64,000 bases of DNA from Chrysogorgia sp. JL179-B06 (Eukaryota; Cnidaria; Anthozoa; Scleralcyonacea; Chrysogorgiidae). Of this stretch, positions 34,801 through 49,224 are shown in pieces. The notes beneath the pieces were generated by a model. That model saw only the letters and a program-made list of their open reading frames with translations. It did no database searches and was not told the DNA's origin. Position numbers and translations under genes: made by a program. The DNA lies in contig JAYKKM010000377.1 of NCBI GenBank assembly GCA_035772405.1, positions 62,001 to 126,000 of the forward strand, given 5' to 3'. Numbering within the stretch: the first letter of the stretch is position 1; each line of letters starts with the position of its first letter.

Positions 34801-37800
34801 TATATTATACAAAAACTAAAGTATTTTGGTTTGTTTTTCTTTCCTTATCCAAATAATGCAGTTTTACCGAACTATTAAAATAACTCAAGACTTTTACCTT
34901 GTATAATAAAAAAAGAAAAAATGTTATTTACCGTTTTTGGTCGGTCCGGATAGAGAAATATTTGCCCTCGGTCTCAAAAACGTCCTGCGGCCACGGGCCG
35001 TTTTTGAGACCTCGAGCAAGTATTTCTCTATCGTGACCTCCCAGCCGGTAAATAACATATATATATATATACTTAACACACCTATGCTTCACACACCTAT
35101 TCTTTACACGCTTATGCTTAGAGGTCTAGCCCACCAGTGCTTATTTCCCATTCACTGCAGTGTTTTTCTACATCGACCACTACAACAAATGCATTTTCCC
35201 ACTAACTGCCATGATGAGTATTGCAGTAACTAAAACTTATTAACCACTTTCTGTGTATCAGAGGAAACTTAATAATGCATAAACGTTATCATTTGGATGA
35301 TTTACTAACAATGTGCAGGTTAAAAAACTATAGGTATGATGTGCAAGTTTAAAATCCTATTTTTCCCTTTGCCTAGGCCTTATTGGAACTCAAGGATCGC
35401 TTCGATCACTTTCTACGTCAATCGTTTAACAATGACAAGCTATTCAAACAGGCTATATCAACTGTGAGTATTTTTATTAGGGTTTCCAAGTCCTTGATAA
35501 GCTACGAAAGTCCATAAAATGTAAAGTGTAAAACCAAATCGTATTATTTCCCGCTGACCAAAAGCACAAGAATAATAAAATGTATGATATAATACGTTAT
35601 TTGTATGTTTTGTTGTTGCTTCATTCAAACTCCCACACAACAAACATCCTCAAATCTTTTTTACAACTCTTACTTCAACCAATGGTTAAATTAATAATAT
35701 TAGCAATAAAACTCACGACTTCCGTTAAATAATTTTCAGTATTTAGTGCTAAATGTCCATTAAAGTCCTTGAAAAGTGTTTGATATTTAATTTCATTCAA
35801 GTGTGGTTCAATTTGATATATTCTACTATTGTTTTCTTCATTAAAGGAATTTGAATACTTTTTGAACTTAAACGAGAAATCGCCAGAGTATTTATCGTTA
35901 TTTAATGACGATAAGTTGAAGAAAGGAGTAAAAGGGGTAAGCTTGAATGAAAAATGAGATATTTTGCTATTGAAGTTTCTCTTCACTCAGACAACAGAGA
36001 TCATAAAATGTAGTTTACGTTTCAAACTCTGACGAAGGGCCTTCGCTGAGTGAAGTCAAGCTTCATTAGTACAACATTTCATAATTATTATAAATACAGA
36101 AACTCAAAGCGATATGTTGTGGTGATGATTGTGGTGGTGGTTGTGATTGTGGTGGTAATTGTGGTGGTGATTGTGGTGTTGAAAACAAAAGAAAACATGG
36201 AGAAAACATAATTATGAAATGTTGTACAAAAGAATCATTAATTTTCTTCAGTATCATTAATGTTTTCTTTTAGTGATTGTGACGGTGGTGATGGTGGTGG
36301 TGCTTGTGATGGTGGTGATGGTGGTGATTGTGATGGTGGTGATTGTGATGGTGGTGATGGTGGTGATTGTATTGTGATGGTGGTGATTGTGATGGTGGTG
36401 ATTGTGATGGTGGTGATTGTGATGGTGGTGATTGTGATGGTGGTGATTGTGATGGTGGTGATTGTGATGGTGGTGATTGTGATTGTGACGGTGGTGATTG
36501 TGGTGATTGTGATGGTGGTGATTGTGATGGTGGTGATTGTAATGGTGGTGATTGTAATGGTGGTGATTGTGACGGTGGTGATTGTGACGGTGGTGATTGT
36601 GATGGTGGTGATTGTGACGGTGGTGATTGTGACGGTGGTGATTGTGATGGTGGTGATTGTGATGGTGGTGGTGGTGATTGTGGTGATTGTGATGGTGGTG
36701 ATTGTGGTGATGGTGGTGATTGTGGTGATTGTGATGGTGGTGATGGTGGTGATGGTGGTGCTTGTCATGGTGGTGATTGTGGTGATGGTGGTGATTGTGA
36801 TGGTGGTGATTGTGATGGTGGTGATTGTGATGCTGGTGATTGTGGTGATTGTGATTGTGGTGATTGTGACGGTGGTGATTGTGATGGTGGTGATTGTGAT
36901 GGTTGTGATGGTGGTGATTGTGATGGTGGTGATTGTGATGGTGGTGATGGTGCTTGTGATGGTGGTGATTGTGATGGTGGTGATTGTGATGATGGTGGTG
37001 ATTGTGATGGTGGTGATTGTGATGGTGGTGATTGTGATGGTGGTGATTGTGATGGTGGTGATTGTGGTGATTGTGACGGTGGTGATTGTGACGGTGGTGA
37101 TTGTGATGGTGGTGATTGTGATGGTGGTGATGGTGGTGATTGTGATGGTGGTGATTGTGATGGTGGTGATTGTGATGGTGGTGATTGTGATGGTGGTGAT
37201 TGCGATGGTGGTGATTGTGATTGTGATGGTGGTGATTGTGACGGTGGTGATTGTGACGGTGGTGATTGTGACGGTGGTGATTGTGATGGTGGTGATTGTG
37301 ACGGTGGTGATTGTGACGGTGGTGATTTTGATGGTGGTGATTGTTATGATGGTGGTGATTGTTATGATGGTGATTGTGATATGTATCCTTTGTTACTTGT
37401 AAGTCGAGTATAAGGTGCACATTCCTCCAGGCCTTTTTCAGTATCATTTTCTTTTTTCTATTAAAAACTAGCTTTCAGAGCAGGAGATTGAAGTTGTGCT
37501 TGATAAATGCATGGTACTTTTCAGATATCTACAAGAAAAGGTGAGCAGTTTGTTTGAAGAATAAAATTAGCTTGACGGAGTTTTACGTTCTTTATCGTCG
37601 GATAATTTTAAGAGGAAAAAATTTAATATTGAAACCAAAAATATTAAAGAGAACTGAATTAGATTCGAAACCTTGCACATTGTCATAGATCATCGTTAAT
37701 TCGTGGCGAATATATCTCGTTCACTTAAAATGCCCCTGAGACGAAGAATGAAAAATCAGTTCCTACCATTTGTTATCATGGAATATAATTTTAGGTTAAT

Positions 37801-40800
37801 AAATGTTCACATTCGCCAAAAAAGATGAACAACAAACGTTCTATCGCAAGAAATTTAAGCTCTAAGGTTGCCGAAACTTTGTCCGCCATTGCTCAAAATT
37901 TGTTCTTAACGAGTCCGCGATTTCAAAGCAATGCTTGTGACTGAACAGCGTAGTTTTCCTTATGTATTTTACGAAATGTCGAGAATTCTATACAATAGTT
38001 CCCCAAAGCAGTCTTTATATTCATATGACGATAAGCCATGGGTACTTTGGTTTTGAGTCTTTGAAGTCACTTGCTGAACATGTGCGAGTAATAGTGGCCT
38101 CATAATTTCGTATAAAAATAGTCGAAGAACTGAGGCCATACTCATAAGGAACTTTTAAATGGATTATATTAGCACACTGGTCGCAGCAGGCTCGATAGCT
38201 TAACCAGACATAGTGCTAAAGTGCGGTGCCCTGTGGCGTTTGTTAAAAATGTCGCTTACTCTTGATTCCTTACGAACGAACGAAACCACATGCAGAATAA
38301 TAGGCATACATGAAGTAGATGCTTGCTATTGATACCGAACGAACGAACGAACTTACACACGGAATATAACCAACCTTTGCAGGGGGCACCGCAATAGCGT
38401 AGAGTCTGGCTGCTATTAATAGCTCAAAAAGCGGACAAACAAACCAAATTTGACTCACAAATGATTGCAAATGAGCTATTTCTTTTGTTATGGCCGCAAG
38501 AATTATGGGTAAAAGCGGACAAACATCGGTACTGACGTCATCTCGACGGAGCGCTATTGAATGAACAGTCACCCGGTGTCCTGAAGTTCAAATCGCAACA
38601 TCTTTTCGTCGAGTGTACGATGTACGATTTTCATAAAATGTCATCTTTATATCACCGTGAAGAAGTAATCTAACTCATCACTCTTACATGTACTATTTCG
38701 TTTCAGGATGTTTTTGAGCGCTACTATAAACAACACCTCGCCAAACGTCTGCTCCTAAATAAGAGTGTCTCTGATGATGCTGAAAAGAATATGATTTCCA
38801 AACTGAAGGTACAATAAGAGTGTTGTGCTACGTAAGATGAAGCGGTTCCGGTAAAAAATCGTCCGAAAAAACCGATAAACCGATTTTTGCACCTGTTAAC
38901 TACAGCTTATAGATAATTTAAATACGATATATTTATGTTAGATTTTATTTAACAATTATTCGCCGAAGGCGAGGTGAATATCGGTGAATTCACTGATATT
39001 CACTGAGCCTGAGGTGAATAATTGTTTTAGTATAAATACACATTTTCCACTCTTAGGAACAGCATTTCCTTCAAAAATACTAGTTTCTTGAGTTTTTTCT
39101 CCTGTCACTTTGACAAATCGGCTGGCGGCCATCTTGAAAAAACGCTGGAGGTGATTATCGAGAAATAATCCGAGGTAGCTCGACCAATCAGCGCACGCGA
39201 TTTCTATAATCACCTAATGTATTTATACTAAAGATTTATAACACAACTATTTGCGAAAGACAGGGTGCAATTTACAACATCAAATGCGCCGACTGCCAGG
39301 GCACTTATATTGGTGAGACAGGCAGAAACCTAAAAATCAGATTAGCTTAACACAAACGAGCTACTAGAAACGGGGACAGAACTAATCACATTGCTGAACT
39401 GTACAACACGTACAAACGAAACATTGTAGGCTAGGACTTAGCTGAATGTATCGCCTTTAGTACCAACTATAAACAGCGACTTACATTAGAAAGTTGGTAT
39501 TCAAAGTTGGTATACCAACTTGGAACATTAGGCCGCCGAGAGGTTCTTTGGGGCCTGGGACAAAATATCGTTTTGGTGGCCCTGATGACGTCATGATGTC
39601 CAGTGGGGGATCCAGGGTCTCTTGAAAGGAGGGACGCACATTAATATTTAGTGACCGCATTTCTTGGGGGGTCCGGGGGCCTGCTTCCCCCGGAACGTTT
39701 TTGAATTTAGGGTCTCTGAAATGGAATTTCCTGCACTTTGAGGGTATTTTTGAGCAAAATCTAAAGACCTTAAATCACTTTTTTTTTGTAGTATATCCCA
39801 TTATTTTTAAGAAAATATTCTTGATGAATGTACTATTTTTATGGAATCATAAATAAAAAGACAAAAGAGGCAGCTTGGTGATAAATAATTGAATCACAGA
39901 AGAACACGTTTAATGAGTGGCGTAATGGAGCTACTGAGACTGGGGACACTTACGAAATTTGTGTTCGGGGCCCCCTGCCCCCATACATATACAGTATGAT
40001 ATAATTTAAAATTAGGTATCAAGAAGTGATGCGGAGCTTCTGGGCCCCTTAATAAATGGCCTGTTGTCAAGTTTGAGGTCGGGGGCCCTTGTGCGGCTCC
40101 TGCTCCACAGTGGACCCTTACTCCCACCCAGTTGCCGTCGATTGCAATACTGTCTTTAATCTTCATCATGTCCAAAACTCAAAAGTTCAAACATTTTAGG
40201 GGGCCCCTCTCAAATTACCCCCCCCCCCCCCCTCTCGGCGGCCCTGATTACATAAACCACTTAGCAGATCACAACAAATTACCGACACCTTACCAAAGAC
40301 TTCATCGTACGCACCGAAGAACAATAGACAAACCAACCTTAACGCATGATGCAACACCCACTCACACGATTTCCGCAATATAAAATTCCAATTCTGGTTC
40401 CATAGTTTCGTTGTTGTAACCGCCAAAGTGCGACCACCTTCACTTTAGCGTTCGTATTTAGGGCAAATGGAGTTTAGTTTGACTAGGATTAATATATCAG
40501 CATTTATTGTTAAAAATTGAAGTAAATAATCAGGGTTGCTTTAGAGATCTTTACTTCATCATAAAAATAGGCACGTAGTGCGTACATGCGTCTACGTTTT
40601 GGAACTATTCACACGATCTAATGGCATCCAATTAAGTCGATTGAACATGTCAACAGTTCGAGCCAATTTTAAATTTACACGAGCTGCCCTCTTCTGCATC
40701 GTGAAAACTCTCGTTTTCTTTTGAGGTGGAACACCAAACAGATGAACCATAAAGCATCATTGGTTTCGTTTTGGCAGCAAATTGGCGTGAGAGGAGTGAT

Positions 40801-43800
40801 CGGTCAAGGGTGGGATATAAAATGACACTGAAAATGTTATTGGCTAATCATGTTAGCCTTGTTTTCAACAGCATATAAGCGTATCGATCATGCAGTTCAA
40901 TTGTTTGTCAACTTATTTTGTGTTTTTAGACGGAATGTGGATGCCAGTTTACTTCAAAACTAGAAGGAATGTTCAAGGACATCACGCTATCTAACATAAC
41001 AATGGATGAGTTCAAACAGCATACAACCACTAAAAATGTACGTTACCTTGTGGCGAAATTATTTCACCTGATACAGACGTTAATATTTCTGAGTCAGAAG
41101 TGATTATCTTCCATGCGTCCAAATAATGGGCGCTGACTTGATATTTAAAATATTCAACAAGACGCGGAAGATAAATTATGTATTGACTGACCTCAATTGA
41201 AGATAGTTTTTCAACGGTGTTTGTGTTTATTTCCTCTGTTGAGTGTCTTGTCGTTTCTTCTCCTGATCGTAAGGGTTGAATTCAAAATACAAACACAGCG
41301 CGGCATGTACATCCTCCGTACAAGATCTTCGATGCAGAGCCTGGAAGAGTCGGTTGTCACCGGTTCGTTCGTCTTCATTGAGCGAGTGTTCGATCTCGTC
41401 TAGCAAGATGTCGGCTTCCTCGTTATGTGAGGCCTCTTGGCCTGTTTCTTTGTCGCTTTGCCCTCGTCTAGTAACTCCTCTTTCAGACCGTCGATCATGA
41501 GCCAATTTAGCTTTTTTGGCAGATTATGCCGCCGGTTCAACAATTTGTCTTGTTGGTCATGAAGTCGTTTGAGCGATTCGCCCATGGTCAACATTGTGTT
41601 GTTTATATTTATGAGTGTACTTGCAAAATCATTCTCACACGTCTCGTCGAGTAATTCTCCAGATTCAATAGCGTCCAAATCGTCATCTTTCGGTTTATCT
41701 GCCATAACTAATGAATTATTTATACCACTTTGAAAAAATGCTGCCTGTCGCTCGAAATCCTTTACGCAACTGAAGCTCGAATGCTCGATCTCCCGCTCGC
41801 TATCTCACGTGACTTCGTAGCGACGTAGACCAATGGCGAAGTAGAATTGTACTTGAGCATATTATCAAATCTTCCTTTTAGAAAACAACTGGACAGTCGA
41901 TATATTTCTATTTAGTAGAAGGATCCCAATAGTTATTAAGAGCATCTCACAGGGTCTCTGTTTAATATGACTCAACGATCGCAATCCTTTACTCGCTTAT
42001 AGCCAAAAAAAAAGGGTTAGGGTTTTACTAATTTTGCGTAATTGTATCTTGTAGATTGACTTGAAAGGTGTCGATTTAAATGTGCGAATCTTGACAACTG
42101 GGTTTTGGCCAACGCAGGCTGCCCCTCAAAACTGCAATATACCTACGCAGACGGAGGTTGCATTTGGCTGTTTTAGAAGGTATGTTTAGTCATCTGGTTT
42201 GCATCGGGGTCGTTCGTTCGTTCGTTCGTTTATCCATCCGTTTGTTCGTTTGTTTACCCATTCATTCTTTCCATATATTTATTCGTTCCTACATTTATAC
42301 ATTTATTCATTCATTAAAACTTATTCTAAATTATTTTATTTATTTCAATCATTGATTATTATTATTAAATATAGCAATTATGATTATGAGCTCGAAATTT
42401 ATATGAGGCGATAGTGAGCTCGGCTTCGCGGCCCTAGTTAACTATCGCCTCTTAGTATCAACCAACTAGTGGTCTATTATAAATTCGGTATTCTGATTGG
42501 CTGAGCTACTACTGGTCTATTGGTGATAGACCACTTTTTAGTAGCGTTATCCAATCACAAACCTTATTATTACTGGAATATTCCTATCCTGACCAACGAG
42601 AAGCCACTCAATCCACGACATATTCACGCTGCAAGCAAAATCTGAAATCTTGGCCAAACAATGGCGTCTGCTAAAAGTGATATACGAGTGATGAAATCAT
42701 GAAAACATTGGCCCGAAAGTAATGGAAAATGTTCAAATTGTTGAAAATTGTTTATGCCTATGGAGTATATCTACACCAAGTTTGAAGCAAAGTAATTACA
42801 ATCTCGTTTTTTGTGAGCGATTGTTTATCATGTGCCATTGAGCTACCGTACATTTTGAATGGGGAGACTTCTACAAACAAAAAGGTAAAACTATCTGAAA
42901 ATTTGGAACAATGTTTGATAAGAATTTTTACGTTGAAGAAAGGTTGTTTATGGTTGATACTAAAACAATTAGATAACCCGCCCTCGTTGTCTATGAGCAG
43001 ATAGTCAACGAGGCTAAAATTAGGAAGGATGTTCTTTTAAATTTTAGCGATAGCTGTTTTTGTTCTTAAGTTGTTCAAGTTTTTGTAATATGCAAATAAG
43101 GCATGTGATGACGTAAGATAAGGAAAGCAGAATTGTCAAAGATCTATTTTCGAGTATATCTTCAAAACCATTCATCAAACTTTCTCCAAACTTTGCATGT
43201 ATTTACAGACAAATAAACTAAAAAAGACAGTTCAAGTTATGTAGTCGTCATGGTAACCGATTTGTTTCCAGACCTCTAAATTCAGGATCAGAAAATCTTT
43301 ATTTTCTGCCATAGCAGAGTTTACTACAACTTCACACTTTAGTATAAGATTAGTTAAGTTTGTAGCATCCTTCCTAATTTTAGGAGTGCTTTTATTCTAA
43401 ACCAAGGGGCACTTTCGGGGCACTTTAAATAGAATTTGAGAGCGAATAATCTAATGTTTTCGTAAAAACTAGAAATACGAATTCGCAATAATCCCCTCGC
43501 CCGCCTTTTCTATCCCCCCCCCCCCCCCTACGGGAATTTCGCCATCCATGGTGCCCAGACCTCGCACGCCGTGGCCGTGTATTTGTGTTTTGCAAAAATT
43601 CACAATTTGCAAAAGCCCGTTTGGTCGAAGAAATGTTTGAACGTTATCTCGGCCAATATTTAACCAATTTAAACTCTAAAAACAGATTTGGAATTAGCGA
43701 GTGAACATACATAACATACGTGTTTACTATATTACGAGAACGTGAATACTCTTCGTAAAAATGGTTTATGTACTGGTCACTTCGTCGTATATTATTTTGA

Positions 43801-46800
43801 ATATCTCGATCAATATATAACCGTTTTCAATTCTGAAAACAGATTTGGAATTAGCGAGTCAAAATACAATGTCTCTTTAATCTCTTTATGAAAAAACCCT
43901 TTGAACCGTTTCGATTTTTGCATTCGCAATCATGTGACGGTTCAATTTCAATATTAATTCAAATGCTGAGTAAAGGCCCTTTATTTAAAAGAAATTTATT
44001 TTTCGGGCGCATTTCCCTTTAAATAAAATTAACACTGCACGTTTATAACCAGTCACATTATATTATATATTAAACTTTTATTCGTGTAATTTTTAGTTTC
44101 TTTCTTAATTATATATTTTCAGTACTCGCAAAATTTTCTCCCGTTTACCTACTATTAAGAACTGTTATTCTGGATGTGACCAAAACTTATTTTATTCTTA
44201 CAGGTTCTATTTGGGATGTCATAGCGGAAGGCAATTGACTCTTCAACCACAAATGGTAAGACGTTAAAACTAATATGTACAGTAGCTACTACACACTTTT
44301 TTGTCTCCAAACGTACACACGTTGATGTGTCATGTACACACATTGACAACATTGGTGTGTACATTTTTATACGTTGAACAATCGTCGCATTTAATTTCGG
44401 ACGAATTTAATTTATATTAGCTTCGTCGATGATTAGTCGACGTTAATGCGACTTCGTTTTAGAATTTTAAAATTCAGACGAATTTAAAGTATTTTGTCCA
44501 AGTATTTTGCCAGGGCTGTCGCTAAGAGCCGGCTCCCGTCTGAGCTCCGGTGGGTGCTAATCGCCGGCTATATTTTCCCGATGTCCAAGCAAAATCGTCT
44601 CTGCAGGTTTGTTTTTACGAAAAGCTGCTTAAATTCCATCATCAGTGTTATTCGTGCAGTGAATTGCAAGGGACAGGTCATTGTTAATATAGTTGAATTT
44701 GCTACCTACTGAGCAAGAGTTAATGTTTAAGAAATACCTAATGGGTTTCCGTGTTTGGATAACGTGATCCAAACACGCGGGGTGTTGCGAGACTTGAGAA
44801 AAGCTTTAAAAAACACGAGCCGATAGGCGAGTGTTTTTAGCTTTTCGAAAGTCGAGCAACATCCTAAGTGTTTGGATCATGTTATCCAAAGGAAATTTCT
44901 TTTATAAAATAACCACAGAGAAATATCACTAAAAGTTATTAATATAATTAGATCAACATTGCAATTCTCCCAAAAACCATCAACTACCAATCAGGGAGGT
45001 CTAGCAAAGATCCGAAAATAAGGTTGAGGTAAAAACATCAGAAAAACATGCTTAGAAAGATGAAAAAGACATTTCCAGATGGATTTAATCACGAAAATAT
45101 ACCGGTTATATTTGTGTTGGATTGCTGCAGATCATAGTCAATCGAGATATGGTCTGGAAACTCGGCAAATTTCAAAGCGACTATAATGAGCTATGTTTTG
45201 ATGTTGAACCGTATACCTTACACCGTGCACATCCTTTGTTTTAGGTTTATTAATATTTAAACAACACGGTTGAGCGATTAAACCCAAACGATTCTATTGG
45301 ATGATTGCTTCATTATACTAAAATACAATAGGTTCAGTGACCGTGCACCGTGCACAAAATTGCATAAAGACGAACAAAGAGATAGAACAAAGACTTTAGC
45401 TGAGTTTCCAGACCATATCTCGATTGACCATGTGCAGATGTAAAGTGATGTTGTGAGATCTTTTGTTGTTCGGTGATTTTTTGTTGTCTACAAGAACAAA
45501 ATGAATGGTTTCTTTGTGAATATGCTGCCCGACGAGAGGTAAAATAAAAACATTTTACACCTTTTCCATGTTCTCTTGGTGGACTATATCTATAAAAGTG
45601 TTGTCTTTTTGGGTTTTATTGAAATTTTCAATAAGGTAAACTTCGCCCTCATAAATTATACGGAAATTCTCCTTCGCTTTAGCGTTGCTTTGTCCACTTT
45701 AATTACCTATTTTTTCAAAATCTTGTGAAAATTAACAGGGAAGATTGCTATATTTTATTTATAGTTATTGTGCATACTATGTAGAATGTTAAATGATCCA
45801 AACACGGGAATTAGCCAATCAGAACACGCGTAGCACACTTGTTATTTTATAATGAACTTTACCAGATGGAAAACAGGCAAAGTTGGCGAACTGACGTTAA
45901 TGAATGAATGAACAGTACAGCTGTGTCATCGATGTCATCTTGGATCACACAAATGCTTTTCCTGCCGCTGGCTATTTTTACAAAATGTGTAACTATTAAG
46001 GTAGACTGTTGAGACCGAGGAGATTTCTAAGCAAAATTGTTGGCTCGTAATTTATTCAAAGCTAACAAAAGGCCTAAAAAGTTACGTGACTTTTCGATAT
46101 ACTATACGCAGTAGAGTGACCTACAAGAAATACGCCATCGGTTCCCGCATGTAGTGCATTTTGTAGTAATGCACGAATGTTTTTCCTCGTATTATATACA
46201 TGGCAAAATTACTGCATTCTGATTGGTCGAGAGGTGAAGTTACAAATATACAATACGCGGACACGACAAACACTGCACTACGCACTGTGTCCGTAGGCAA
46301 AATGTTTTCATTCCTTTGTTTTATCCAAAGACAAAAAGGATAACAGTAACCAACTGTGGCAGGACCACAACCAGTATTCCAGTCACTTTGGAGCTTTTAC
46401 TACAATGACATTGAGCTGAAAATCTCAAATGTTGAAATAAACATGAACTCTTGTCAGCAGCACAAACTGTCACTTTTTCACTGAATCCATTCATCGATAT
46501 TAATCGCTGTACTTCAACATCTCAAAGTAGAATGATAATAGCGAGCGATAATGTTCTCCAAAGTAAACCTGTAGTTTTTTCGCCTCTCATTCAACATAAA
46601 TAGTCTTATTTGATCTTTTGCGTTGCTGAATCACTGAATGTTGTTGTTTCACGAAGTTCAACGAAGCGTTCAGGTCACGCGAGACTCATGTGATATTTAC
46701 GAAAAACGCATTTCCGTTTGGGTAATTAAAGTGTCCCTGACATCAAAATTTTTTATTGTCTTATTTGGAAGAACTTTTAAAATGATAAAGTAACTTCTTT

Positions 46801-49193
46801 TGAAGATTTTCGTTTCTTCGCTTTCTTTTTGAGATATATCAGTTTGTTTGATATGCAAATGTACGGAATTTACGTCACACATGCATAATGAGTTATCTGA
46901 GAATGGTGTATATCTTTGCGTTCATCAAATAAAAACACTAAAGTGTGAATAACACATGTGCGTGTTTCTCCCACAACACCAAACTTCTTGATTTAAAAGG
47001 ATTTCGTTCGAGAATGAAAGTGATACACACATTTCTCAAATATGTCATTATGCATGTGTGACGTAAATTCTGTACATTTGCATATCAAACAAACTGATAT
47101 ATCTCAAAATGAAAGCGAAGAAACGAAAATCTTCAAAAGAAGTTACCTTATCAATTTAAAAGTTCTTCCAAATAAGACAATACAAAATTTTGATGTCAGG
47201 GGCACTTTAACAATAATTTAATTCAATTACATAAATTGAATGCAGATTGTTCATACAACTTACACCTTTCCTATCTTTTTACTTAAAAAAACCAAAAAAA
47301 ACAACTATAGTGTTGATAGTTGAGTTGATAATATCATTAACTTGGACCGATAGCTGCCAATTATTATTATTATTATTATTTTTTATTATTAACTTTATTT
47401 ATTTACATACATTTATTTATATGTTATTACTGTAATATGTTATTTTAAGACCCCCAAGGGGAATCTTCATATAGAATTAGTTAGGGTAATTTGGAAGAAG
47501 AAGAAGAATATAATAGTGTAAATGGTAGTGTGTAAATGGTAGTGTTTTAAAGAGCTATTACAGAGGGGATATAATTAACAGGTAATAGAACGACCAGTCG
47601 TGCTATTAATGCCAAAACCAACTCGTGATTAACAAATCGACCTCATCTCCACAAGATGCAGAACTATTACGGAAAAGCGATAAGGGAAACAAGGAGAATT
47701 TAGAAGGAATGAAAAGCAGCATAAAAGCCATCCAGCACCATATGATAAAAGGTGAGGGAACACCACAGGAGCTACAGCATCGGTACTGTCCCAAATCACG
47801 TGATACGTGGTGTAAATACCAGAAAGATAAAATGAACAGTACATTATTGTATAATGATGACAGAAATTTGCCCGGGGTTTTTATGAAGGAACTTGATCAT
47901 ATCTTTACCAGGTTATCAAAGGATGATCTCCTCACGAGGTATCTAAAAGGGATGACCCAAAACCAAAATGAGGCAGCCAATGGGATTTTGTGGTCCAAGT
48001 GTCCCAAGACGAAATTTTGTAGAGCAAGGAGAGTCCGCATTGTGGCATCTGAAACAGTTGCTGTATTCAACACTGGTGCTGCTAGCAAAGCTGTGCTCAT
48101 GGAGATGTGTGGAGTTACTCCTGGTGTTAATATGCTGAGAGCTTTAAGACAACAGAATAAAACAAGAACATATACCTCTGCCAAAAAAGTAAGCGAGAAA
48201 TACAGAAAACAAAAGCAAAAGCTTCGTTCCCAGAGAAAGTAAAAAGGAGACCAGAATGCCTACCAGTCCGGTGGTTTTAGCTTGAGTGCACAGCCAGATG
48301 CTTGTCAGAACAAGAACAACAAGAAAAGTAAAAGAACTCCATCAGTTGAACAACCAAGCAAAATAATGTTTGTTATGCCAACCTTTTAAGTAGTCGGCAA
48401 GGAACATAAGTAATTATATTTTTGAAGTTAATTGTGAAAGATTAATCCATGCTTTTATAACATCGAAACTAGACTCCTGTAACAGCATTTTAGTTGGACT
48501 TCCTGATAAAGAAATAGACAAACTTCAACGTGTCCAAAACGCTGCTGCGAGGCTTCTCACAGGTGTTAAAAAGATCGACCATATAACCCCTATAAATACA
48601 TCATAAACAACAACTCGTGGCAGCAATATCTCAAAAACAAAAATAGATATCAACTCCAAACTTGGAGGAGTTACTTTATTTGGCTTAAGGAATGCAAGCA
48701 GACATAATTTCTCTTAGTCTAATACTTAGGCCCGCACACTAAAAATACACTGTTTCCATGGAAACCAAATAAATATTACTAATTATTACTTTATCATCTA
48801 CATTGGTTACCTGTGAGAGCAAGAATAGACTTTAAAATTATATTACTCACTTACAAAGCACTTCACCATCAGGCACCAGACTACATCGAGGAGCTTATAT
48901 CGTTATACAATCCTGGTCGTTCTCTGAGATCATCAAGTCAAAGTTTGCTGGTTGTTCCCAAATCAAATACGAAGAACTATGGTGATAGATCGTTCGGAGT
49001 TGTCGCTGCCAAACTCTGGAACTCTCTTCCTACAGTCATTAAAACTTTAGATTCTATTGACGTTTTTAAATCTACTCTTAAAACTTATTTATTTACTAAC
49101 TATTTCTAGCCATTAGATTGTTTTTATATACTTTATTCATTGTAAATTAGATTCACCTTGTAAAGCATCGAGACATTGTGTGATGCTTAAATG

Positions 49194-49224
<31 letters not shown>

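Noticed and set aside
36257..37447. Long open frames rich in His-Asn, Asp-Gly-Cys or Val-Met on both strands
   Set aside because: They follow mechanically from the 15-base GAT/GGT minisatellite, which has no stops in most frames. They lie in a CUL3 intron with no splice or start context.
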